From Xenorhabdus lircayensis (GTDB lineage Bacteria; Pseudomonadota; Gammaproteobacteria; Enterobacterales; Enterobacteriaceae), in the NCBI RefSeq assembly GCF_016306625.1, contig NZ_JACOII010000060.1, positions 1 to 64,000 of the forward strand: 64,000 bases of DNA, given 5' to 3'. Both the position numbers and the translations under genes were made by a program. The notes beneath the pieces are model-generated. The model searched no databases, was not told where the DNA came from, and saw only the letters and a program-made list of their open reading frames with translations. Shown one piece after another: positions 35,693-47,100 of this stretch (position 1 is the stretch's first letter; every line of letters begins with the position of its first letter).

Positions 35693-36730
35693 ATGAGCCA
35701 GTTTATTCAGTTACATCTCTTAACTTCCTATCCTCCTGCCAACCTGAACCGCGACGATCTCGGGCGCCCTAAAACCGCCAGAATGGGCGGATTTGAGAGA
35801 TTAAGGATCAGTTCCCAGAGTTTGAAGCGCCATTGGCGAATCTCTGATCTGTTTCAGGATGCCCTTGCAGACCATCTTGGTTTTCGTACTAAACGTTTCG
35901 GCTTCCAGGTTTATCAACGCTTGCTTAATGGGGGCGTTAAAGAGAAGCAAGCGACTGAATGGGCTTCTGCTATCGCGGAAGTATTTGGTAAAAAGAAAAA
36001 AGATGAACCACTGGAAATCGAACAACTGGCCCACATCAGCCCGGCAGAAAAAGAAGCGACCTTTTCACTGGTAGACAAACTCATCGCAGAAAATCGCACA
36101 GCAACAAAAGAAGAGTTGAACCTACTGAGCAAAGCAAAAATTGCCGTAGATATTGCCTTATTCGGTCGTATGCTGGCTTCCAGCCCAGCCTATAGCGTTG
36201 AAGCAGCCTGTCAGGTTGCCCATGCCATCAGTGTTCACAGTGTTACCGTGGAAGATGATTACTTTACCGCCGTAGATGATCTCAATGATGGCAAAAGTGA
36301 TTCAGGTTCAGCACATATTGGTGAAACGGGTTTTGCGGCTGCGCTGTTCTACAGCTATATCTGCATCAATAAATCCCTGCTGCTTGAAAATCTAGCGGGT
36401 AATGAAGCACTGGCAAATAAAGCCATAGCCGCCCTGACAGAAGCCGCTACCAAAGTCGCCCCATCCGGCAAGCAAAATAGCTTCGGTTCCCGTGCTTATG
36501 CCAGCTATGTATTGGCGGAAAAAGGCGAATACCAGCCCCGTTCCCTATCCGTCGCTTTTTTAAAACCCATTGATGATGAAGATCAGGCAATCGATGCCAT
36601 CACAGCGTTGGAAAAACAGGTGAAAAACTTCGATAACGTTTATGGCGCTTGCGCTGATACGCGCTATAGCATCAATACCGTTACTGGCGAGGGTAGTTTT
36701 GCTGAGTTGGTTCAGTTCGTCACTGATTAA
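35693..36730 (+). CDS. casC: Cas7e/CasC, Cascade backbone
   Basis: A 345-residue RAMP-fold protein: IQLHLLTSYPPANLNRDDLGRPKTA, then GFERLRISSQSLKRHWR, and VTVEDDYFTAVDDL; the end reads RYSINTVTGEGSF. Six copies coat the crRNA in Cascade. An AAGGAATTCC site precedes the ATG. Confidence 0.95.
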   Translation: MSQFIQLHLLTSYPPANLNRDDLGRPKTARMGGFERLRISSQSLKRHWRISDLFQDALADHLGFRTKRFGFQVYQRLLNGGVKEKQATEWASAIAEVFGKKKKDEPLEIEQLAHISPAEKEATFSLVDKLIAENRTATKEELNLLSKAKIAVDIALFGRMLASSPAYSVEAACQVAHAISVHSVTVEDDYFTAVDDLNDGKSDSGSAHIGETGFAAALFYSYICINKSLLLENLAGNEALANKAIAALTEAATKVAPSGKQNSFGSRAYASYVLAEKGEYQPRSLSVAFLKPIDDEDQAIDAITALEKQVKNFDNVYGACADTRYSINTVTGEGSFAELVQFVTD

Positions 36731-36741
36731 AAGAGGCCAAT

Positions 36742-37506
36742 ATGAAAACTTACTTGGTCTTTCGCTTATACGGTGCACTAGCCAGTTGGGGTGTGGAAGC
36801 GGTCGGTGAAAGTCGGCCAACGAGCACTTATCCAACCCGTTCGGCTATTTTAGGGCTATTGGGCGCAGCTCTGGGCATCCGCCGTGATGACGAAACACAG
36901 CTTGCCGCATTGCAGCAAAGTGTCAAAGTCGCCATCAAACAGATCGTTTCCGGTTCATTGATGCGGGATTACCATACCGCCCAAGTTCCCTCTCACGACA
37001 AAAAACAAACGCATTTGACCCGCAAAAGTGAATTGAGTGATAAATCTAAATTGAACACAGTACTGTCATCACGGGATTACCGCGCCGATGGCCTCTGGAT
37101 TATCGCCATTTCATTGACGGAACAGGCCAATTTCCCCCTTTCTGCCTTGCGTGATGCGCTGATAAAACCGGTCTTTACACTGAGCCTTGGGCGAAAATCC
37201 TGCCCTCTGGCGCTTCCGATGATGCCGAAATTGGCGGAGTATCCATCATTAAAAGCGGCCCTTGATACGCCTTTTCCACCCTTAACCCAATCAGAGAAAG
37301 CCGATCGCTATTTGTTGGGCTTGTTCGGCAGTTATGACGCAGTGAGCTATTTCTGGGAGGGGGATGAAGACGAGATCGAGATTCCTGATACCACAATATT
37401 GACCAGCCAGCTCTGGGATGAACCACTATCACGCCGCCGCTGGCAGTTTACGCAACGCATGATGCACCAGATATCGATAATGGAGGGAACAGATGTATCT
37501 GTCTAA
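36742..37506 (+). CDS. casD: Cas5e/CasD
   Basis: A 254-residue protein: LVFRLYGALASWGVEAVGESRPT, then YPTRSAILGLLGAALGI, the standard Cas5e start. It caps the crRNA 5' handle. Its stop overlaps cas6e by 14 bases. Confidence 0.95.
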   Translation: MKTYLVFRLYGALASWGVEAVGESRPTSTYPTRSAILGLLGAALGIRRDDETQLAALQQSVKVAIKQIVSGSLMRDYHTAQVPSHDKKQTHLTRKSELSDKSKLNTVLSSRDYRADGLWIIAISLTEQANFPLSALRDALIKPVFTLSLGRKSCPLALPMMPKLAEYPSLKAALDTPFPPLTQSEKADRYLLGLFGSYDAVSYFWEGDEDEIEIPDTTILTSQLWDEPLSRRRWQFTQRMMHQISIMEGTDVSV

Positions 37507-38166
37507 AATCACCTTGCGACCTTCTGTTTATCATATACAAGTACCGTCACGACAAACGAAAAATGATGTCTACTCATCCCACCAGCTCTTGTGGCAACTG
37601 TTTACAGAGCAGGAAGAACGCAATTTTCTCTTTAGGGAAGAGACGAACTTAAGCGGTAGACCTGAGTTTTTTGTATTGTCCACAACGACACCGAACGCCA
37701 ATTCACCGCAATTCCAAATTCAAACCAAGCCTTTTACGCCCCAATTACATAACGGGCAAAAACTGGCGTTCAAACTCCGCATGAATCCCACCGTCTGCAT
37801 AACGGAGAAAAATTCAGGCAAACAGCGACGCCATGATGTTTTGATGCACGCCAAGCGTCAGGCAAAACATGCTCGTATCGACGCTGATGAAATTGAATCA
37901 TTGATGACGCAAGCCGCCCAAGCATGGATACAAGATGAAAAACGCCTTGCCCATTGGGGCGTCCGCTTTGATTTCGCCCCTGATATTGAACGCTATACCC
38001 AACATCGCAGCTTTAAAGCTTCTGGTCAGAAAGTGGCGTTTTCCAGCGTGGATTTTCAGGGTGTGCTTACCTTGTCAGATAGCGAACTTTTTCTTGAGCA
38101 ATACAGTAAAGGGTTTGGCAGGGCAAAATCGTTTGGCTGTGGGTTAATGCTGATAAGGGCACTGTA

Positions 38167-38167
<1 letters not shown>
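37493..38167 (+). CDS. casE: Cas6e/CasE crRNA endonuclease
   Basis: A 224-residue protein: MYLSKITLRPSV, SSHQLLWQLF (the catalytic His region), FKASGQKVAFSSVDFQGVLTL and the glycine-rich GFGRAKSFGCGLM C-terminus. It cuts within the repeat hairpin (CCCCG...CGGGG). It overlaps cas1 (TAATG). Confidence 0.95.
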
Positions 38168-39383
<1,216 letters not shown>

Positions 39384-39403
39384 TTTGGGGGAATTACAGC
39401 CTA

Positions 39404-39463
39404 TTAAAAATGGTAGAATTTTCCCTACTGATAAATATTTTTTAAAACAGATAGTTATATTTA
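39404..39463 (+). promoter_or_regulatory. CRISPR leader 3
   Basis: AT-rich sequence between cas2 and array 3; AAAAATGGTAGAATTTT (from 39405) and a TTTAAAACAG segment correspond to parts of leaders 1 and 2. It is otherwise divergent from them. Confidence 0.7.
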
Positions 39464-39858
39464 GTGTTCCCCGTAAGTACGGGGATAAACCGATAACTAA
39501 TTCTCACGTCGTCGGATAGTGTTCGTGTTCCCCGTAAGTACGGGGATAAACCGCAGGAATAACTCCTTATAACTATCCATTAGTAGTGTTCCCCGTAAGT
39601 ACGGGGATAAACCGGTTGGTCAAGTTCAGATGATGAATTAGCAACTGTGTTCCCCGTAAGTACGGGGATAAACCGCTGTTTATCGTTTCACAATCGACAA
39701 CTGATTAGTGTTCCCCGTAAGTACGGGGATAAACCGAAAAATACGGAAAAAACGCAGGACTGGAGTAACTGTTCCCCGTAAGTACGGGGATAAACCGGGT
39801 TATTACGTTCTTTCCGATGCTCTTCGACAGTGTTCCCCGTAAGTACGGGGATAAACCG
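39464..39858 (+). CRISPR. CRISPR array 3 (type I-E), next to cas2
   Basis: Seven 29-bp repeats start at 39464, 39525, 39586, 39647, 39708, 39769 and 39830, with six 32-base spacers. Repeats begin GTGTTCCCCG and end GATAAACCG; the sixth starts with C instead of G. All end in G. It is the array in the standard position after cas1-cas2. Confidence 0.95.
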
Positions 39859-39991
39859 TTCTGGGCTGCACCCAGCAATGGATGCAGCACCTGTAGCTCA
39901 TCAACGAGCATGACGTAGAGCTTCATAGCGTATGCGAACCCGAGAGATCACATTTAAGGTCACAGAAGTACCCTATAGTGGCGGTAATACC

Positions 39992-41176
39992 CTACGGCTT
40001 GCAGTTAGCCTGCACAGCAATATCGTCGAACAATAATGACTCTCTTAGCCTCTCCCGTATGGTTTTTTGAGAGGCAAACCACATACCTACGTCGCGCTTT
40101 ACTCGCGGAACCAAGGAATCGTATTGCTCGATCTCACTCAATGCCCGAGAGGCATCAACGATAGCGCGTGCGCGCGGCTGTCTAATGGCCTCGTATTTCT
40201 TTAAGGCCTCCGCATAATCATCAGTATTTCGAAGGGTATAACCGAGAACCGCTGCATCCTCAATGGATAATCCTGCCCCTTGACCAAGGCTTGTGTACAT
40301 TGGATGAGCGGCATCACCAAGAAGTGTTACTCGCCCCTTAGTCCAGGTTTCCGGAAAAGTTCTGTCTTTCGCATCGACAGCGATGATAGAGGTACTATCA
40401 GTTGCAAGGATAATGTCGTGAACAATATCCGGCCAGCCAGTATAGAATTCTGCGACATCCTTGTTCGTACCTTGCCACGATTTGGCTTCATGCGGAAGCA
40501 TATTGGCTGTCCCCCACCAATACACCCAACCGTTACCAATATCGATAATACCGATTCGTTTTCCACTACCCCAGTAATGAACGACATACCCCGGAGTAAT
40601 TTGCGGATGAGAGTACTTCACCAAGGAGAGCCAGCAGATGTAACCTGCCTCCTGAATTATGGATGTTGTTCCAATCGCCTCTCGGATCGATGAATAGAAC
40701 CCATCGGCCCCCACCAAAATGTCTCCATGGGAAACAGTGCCATCGTCAAAATTGAGCTGTATGCCGTCTGTGGTCTCTACATAATCAGCCGCACGCTTTC
40801 CAAATGTTACATTCACATCACCAAGCTGATCGAGCAAAGCCTGATGCAGCTTTTCTCTCGAAATGCAGACGCTGGGAGTGCCTTGTTGATTCGAGATTTC
40901 TTGCATAGGGAGACGTTTCAGAAGCAATCCCGATTTGTGGCGCATCTCGAAGTTCTGAATTTCGGCACCATAACGTTCCAGATCGAGATCGATGCCAAGA
41001 AGCTTTTTCATGGCCGCACTAGCATTGGACATGACAGAGAGCCCTGAGCCAGTAGTTCTTAAACTATCGGATTTCTCAAAAAGCTGGACAGCCCATCCGA
41101 TCTTTTTTAGTGCTATTGCGGCTGATAAACCACCAATGCCGGTTCCCACGATTAGTGCAGTTGGATTTTTAGGCAT
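39992..41176 (-). CDS. pxaB: FAD-dependent monooxygenase, PxaB-like
   Basis: A 394-residue group A flavoprotein monooxygenase. FAD-binding GTGIGGLSAAIAL (residues about 12-24), the DG motif DILVGADGFYSSIR and the GD motif LLGDAAHPMYTSLGQGAG are intact. It overlaps the NRPS stop by 8 bases, so they are co-translated. In the pyrrolizixenamide, legonmycin and brabantamide pathways a bimodular Ser-Pro NRPS is paired with such an enzyme, which carries out a Baeyer-Villiger-type oxidation leading to ring contraction to a pyrrolizidine. The gene symbol rests on this pairing, not on an alignment. Confidence 0.82.
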   Translation of the reverse strand: MPKNPTALIVGTGIGGLSAAIALKKIGWAVQLFEKSDSLRTTGSGLSVMSNASAAMKKLLGIDLDLERYGAEIQNFEMRHKSGLLLKRLPMQEISNQQGTPSVCISREKLHQALLDQLGDVNVTFGKRAADYVETTDGIQLNFDDGTVSHGDILVGADGFYSSIREAIGTTSIIQEAGYICWLSLVKYSHPQITPGYVVHYWGSGKRIGIIDIGNGWVYWWGTANMLPHEAKSWQGTNKDVAEFYTGWPDIVHDIILATDSTSIIAVDAKDRTFPETWTKGRVTLLGDAAHPMYTSLGQGAGLSIEDAAVLGYTLRNTDDYAEALKKYEAIRQPRARAIVDASRALSEIEQYDSLVPRVKRDVGMWFASQKTIRERLRESLLFDDIAVQANCKP

Positions 41177-44100
41177 TTTCTAGTACCTCACTTGCAGTAT
41201 TGATCTCGTCAACGATGGTCTGTGTCATTTTCTTGACATACGGTTCTTCCATTATCGTGAGATGGTTTCCATCGATTTCTATCACTTTCACCTTGCCGGC
41301 GGTTTTATCTCCCCACCCGTTTTTCGGATCTTGATATTCGCTACGTATCATGTCATGCATCTCACGCAATATTGTCGGGAGTGGCTCTTTTGCACGAATG
41401 AGCGTAATGTCGAGGTTTGGACAGCCTGCGTTATATTCCGCCGCAGCCTGCCAGTTTGTTCGGTAGACATCAAAAAGCCGGTGCATGACCGCTTTTGTGC
41501 TACCCGCCGGAATTGCACCTATCTTGATCGCGTGATCGGTGATGTAGTCGAAGCGTTCCTGTAGATCTACGATCTCTGGCGGAACAATCTGCACGGGCAG
41601 TGACGATCCTCTTGTTGTCCACAACAACTCCCAGAAGAACCAGCTGAGCAGTGCGTCATCACTTGCTTTACCCTGTGCGTTCGAACCGAGCGCCATCGTG
41701 TCAAGGATCAGAATATTGGCAACCGTATCACCTGATCGGATTAGCTGGTTTGCGATTTCGAAGGTGATAAAGCCACCATACGACCATCCACCAATGACAT
41801 ATGGGCCATTTGGCTGAACTCGCTTTATCGCTTCGATATAGAACTTTGCCTGCTCTTCAATGCTAGCGATCGGCGAAGACCCTATATCAACACCTGATGC
41901 CTGCAATGCGTAAAGTGGCTGATCTGTAGGAAGATGAGGAAGCATACGCAGATACGAAAGGATATTGCCGCCCATCGGATGCACGAGGAAGAGTGGCCTG
42001 CGGCTACCCGTTTCACGCAATGGCACAAGCGGATCGAACTTGAATTCCCCTCCGCCATGACGGATTAACGCCGCGAGCTGGGCAATTGTGGGAGCACTGA
42101 CGAACGCGGAAAGGGGCACATTGATGCCGTAGAGTTTCTCAACAAGAACAACGATACGCATCGCCGTCAGCGAGGTAGCACCACAATCGAAAATGCTCTG
42201 TTCCGGAGCAATCTGAGGGATCTTCAGCAGCTCAGCGATCAATTCACAGAGCCGACGCTCGTATTGGTCTTTCGGCACTCGGTACTCTCTGTTCGACCCG
42301 ATTCTGATTTCCATCTGGCGGAGCCTTGCATCGTCGCGCTTGCCGCTTGGCGTTTTCGGCAGAGAATCGAGCCAGACGGTATGGGACGGGATCATATATG
42401 TCGGCAATTCCGACCTGAGATATTGCAGAAGTCGTTCCTGTACGTCGAGATCTTCTTTCCCCACAAGGAAGGCGACGAGGTAAGAATCGAGATCGTCGCG
42501 GGGACGAGCGATCACAGCTACCTCCACACTTTCCCCCTTTTCTTCAAAGAAGCGGAGGATCTTCAACTCGACTTCGGATGGTTCAATCCGATAGCCACGC
42601 ACTTTGATCTGCGTATCATTACGGCCGAGGCTGATGATTTCGCCGTTCGGTGATTGAATGCCAATATCACCGGTTCGGTAGAAGATACCGCCAGGTACAT
42701 CGGGATGCTCAATGAACTTTTGACGCGTTTGATTCGGCGCACGGTAGTAACCTGATGCCAATGCCTTGCCATATGCACAAATCTCACCCGGAACACCTTC
42801 AGGCACCACGTTTGAATGCTGGTCGAGGATGACAATACCGACGCCGCTGATTGGCGTGCCAATCGGGGGCAGTGGAGCAAAATGAGCCGAATCGCCACTC
42901 ATGTTGTGGTACGCAATAACATGAGTTTCTGTCGGCCCATACTGATTTTCCAGCATACCTCCTTTCAATTCTGCAATGAAGGAACGAATTTCCCGGGTGA
43001 CGCGCAATTGCTCGCCCGAGGATGCAACCACACGCAGTTTCCGTGGAAATAGTCCAAGCGTCACTGCGGTTTCAGCAAGTTGCTGCAAAGCGATGTAGGG
43101 AAGGAAGATTCGCCCGACAGCCTTACGATCAAGAAGGCGAAGCAATGCGGCCGGATCCTTGCGTTCAGACTCATCAACGAGATGCAATGTGGCACCAGCC
43201 GCAAGCGTGGACGATATCTCCTGAAATGAGACATCGAAACTCAGAGGGGCGAATTGCAGAGTCGACATGACCTGCGAGCCGCTGCTTATACGGTTTTGCC
43301 AGTTAATGAGGTTGGCCAAGCCCCTGTGAGGCATAGCGACACCTTTTGGTACACCCGTCGAGCCGGATGTGAACAGGATATAGGCTATGTCTACCGGAGC
43401 AATGTCTGCCGGAGCAATGTCTACCGGAGTAATGTCTGCCTCAATATCCTCAGTGGCATTTGGGGCAATGGCGTTTTTCAGGATAAGCTGCCGTTCGAAC
43501 TTCGGCAACTCAGTGACTTCTGGCCCTGTGATCAGAACGGCCGGCTCGGCAATCTCCAGAATCAATTTGATACGGCTGGCAGGGTATGAAACGTCGATTG
43601 GAAGGCACACCGCTCCTGTGCGGAGGATAGCGACGATCGTGGCGATTTGCTCAAATGATCTGGGTAGCGCAACTCCGACAATATCGTGCGCCTTTACACC
43701 TCTTTCGCGAAGTAGCAATGCGATGCTGGCACTCGTCTCCCAAAGCTCCTCATAAGTCCACTCTTTATCACCATGCGTGACGGCGACATTGCTTGGGTTG
43801 CTTTCTACAGCCCGTCGGATAAGAATTGGGACCGACTCGAACGGTTCCTCCAACAGGGGCGGAATGATGTTCCCCAGAGCAGCAAGCGGTTGGTTCAGCG
43901 TTGCAGCAGAGTGCGGCTGGTAGGCGATTTTCTCAAGTGCCAGCCGAAATAATCTTGCGAAGACTTCACCCTGTTCTCTTGCGTATAAATTCCCGTCAAG
44001 ATCAATCCGAACGCCCATTTGCCCCCCCACAAAGTCGCGCATCACGTTCACGAGGATCGCAAAATTCGTCTCTTCTCTGGGATCAAAGGCAAGGATTTCG

Positions 44101-47100
44101 CTGTCCGTCTTGGAACTTACATCCTGGAGCACACGGAAGTGTATGTAGTTGAATGCAGTCTGAACCGTGACTGGGCTGGTATGGGCCTGAATTTCACTCA
44201 ATGGCAAGCGTCGATGCCTATGATTTCTCTTTTCGTTTTGATAGACGGTGTCAGCAAGCTGGAGCCATGTAAGCCCTTTCACATCGACCCGCAAAGGTAC
44301 TGTATTCAGGAACAGCCCAAGGAGATGTTCGGAATGCCTGATTTCCGGGCGAACATGCGTAACTACTCCCGTAATCAGTTCATCGCTGCCGCTCATCACA
44401 GCCATTGTGAAACTGTGCGCAGCAAGATAGAAAGACTTTACAGGTAATTGAGCAGTTTTGGCCAAGTCTCGCAAGGCTGTGTCGAGCTGGGGATCGACCT
44501 TAAAACGATAGGAAAACACCCTCTGGAACGGATCTTTCGAGTGTCTTGCCAAGCCGATGGGTAATGTGCTCGACGCTCCCCTGAGATACTCCTGCCAGTA
44601 CGCCCGATGCTCTTCTGCCCCAATCGCTTCGATCTCGTTCTGAACGAAGAGTGACGGATTCGGTAGCGCGTCTACTGCGTATCCGAGATCCACGCCGTCG
44701 GTTCTCCCTGAATAGGACAACAGGAGCTCACAAACCAGATTTGCAACGCTTCCTCCATCAAGGATCGCATGATGGAAACTCAGGAGAAGATCAATGACCT
44801 CGGAATTTTCTCTGACGAAAATACCCACGTGAAAAAGCGGACCAGAACCAAAGCTGTAGTTATAACGAGACCACTTCTCGAAATGATTCACGATTGTATT
44901 TTCGTAAACATCGGGTTCCGGTGTAGCGATCAACAAAACGTCTTCGACAGGAACGTCACGCTTGATGATCTGGAGCGGCTTGTCAAAATCACTCAGGTTG
45001 AACGTCGTTCGTAGCGCGGGATGCCGCCGAATCAGGATCTGCAAAGCTGACTTGAATGCAGTTTCATCCCACTCAGCCCTGATGGTATAACGGAACACGT
45101 CCTTATAAGTGCGTGCTTCCTCGCTTTCGCGGCTATGATAGATGAGGCCAAGTTGTAACTGCGACGCAGGATATGCATCGTCACAATCGGCCAGCCTGCC
45201 TCGGTCAGACTCTCCCACCAAAGCAAACGAAGGTAGCGGCTCTCTTGCAGCTTGTTGCGTTCCCGACGCATCATCAAGAACGTTTCCCAGGCCACGAACC
45301 GTCGTATGCTGTGCAAGATCCGTGAGACCCACTTTATAGCCGTGAGCCTCCAGTTCGGATCGCACCTTCAGCATCAGAATGGAGTCTCCGCCAAGGACGT
45401 AAAAGTCGTCATCAGGGTGGATGTTATATTGGCCGAGAACATTGCCCCAGACCCTGACCACAATGGCCTCACTCTCTCCCAGCTCGAATGACGGCAAAGC
45501 CGCTTTCTTTATACTGAGATCGTGAACCGCCCTACTGCGGTCAAATTTTCCGTTGGGCGTAAGCGGTATGCTTTCCAACCGCTCAAATCTCGTCGGAACC
45601 ATGACGATGGGTAGAATCTTCGCCAGCCGCCCACGAATTTCGCGCTCGCTTACGGCCTCCTTCGCCACATATATCCCGACCAGATGTTTTCCCCGAACCT
45701 CATCATCCTCGACGAGAACCTCGGCATTCAATATTTCCGGAAGACCGAGAAGTGCGTTCTTCACTTCACCGAGTTCAATACGGTTCCCGTGGATCTTCAC
45801 CTGACCATCGATCCGGCCAAGATAAATGATGGATCCATCTTCCGCCCAAGCTGCGAGGTCACCGGTACGATACCAGCGGGTGTCGCCTTCACGCGAGTCA
45901 AAAATGAACCGCTCCGAGGTCAGTTCCGGCCGATTCAGATAGCCCTGTGCGAGCTGGACACCCCCAATCTGGAGTTCTCCGGGAATGCCAATCGGTAGCC
46001 TCAGGCCATGCTGCGACACAATTCTGATGGCGGTGTTGTTTATCGGGAAACCGATCGGTACAGAGGTGATGTCCTCGCTTTGCCCAAGGTTCAATTCATA
46101 ATAGGTCACATCCACCGTGGCCTCTGTCGGACCGTAAAGATTGATTAGCCGCGGAGGTCGCCTGCCCTGTGTGAAGAGTTTCCTGTACCTCTTCACGGCG
46201 ACAGGCGTAAGCGCCTCGCCACTCGTGAATAGGCATTTAAGACCCGACACGGCATTCAGGCTCCCCTCGTCTTCCGCAAGAGTTTGCACGTAGGGTTCAA
46301 ACATTGAAGGTACGAAGTGTGCAACGGTTACACCGTGCATGGAAATGGCACGGATCAATTCTCGTGGATCACGTTGAGCGCGCGGCTTGAGGAGAGCAAC
46401 CGATGCTCCGGTTATCGCCCACCAAAAGAGTTCCCACACTGACACATCGAAGGAGATCGGTGTTTTCTGGAGAACAACATCGGTCTCATCCAAGACATGA
46501 GCTTCCTGCATCCATTCAAGCCGGTTGATAACAGCATGGTGCTCGACAACAACCCCTTTTGGACGTCCAGTCGAGCCTGATGTGTAGATAACGTATGCGG
46601 CAGCGTCTGACCGGGCCTTGCTGTCATAGGCAGCACGGCTGCCAAGCTCTTTTGGCACCGGAGCAGGATCGAAGCGCCGTGGATCGTCGCCCGCAATAAC
46701 ATGGGGCAGATTTGAAATGACCACCTTGGCACAACTATCCTCAAGCATGTATTTCACACGATCTTCGGGATACTCACTGTCGATGGGCAGATACGCCGCG
46801 CCGGCTTTTAGAATTCCGAATATCGCAGCGATCATTTCCGGCGAGCGTTCAAGCGATACTGCAATGATATCCCCGGGATTGACCCCACGCTCTTCCAAGG
46901 CGTTGGCAATGGAGGACGACCATTCGCTCAATTGAGCATACGACAACGACCTGCCATCTTGGTCACGCAGGGAAATATTGTGTGGGAACTGCCTGACCTT
47001 AGCTTCGAACAGAGAGACAACCGTTTCGGTCCGGCTGTAAGGTTTTATCGGGCCATGTTCATACTTTTGCAGGAAATCGACCTGTTCCGGCGTGAGGAGG

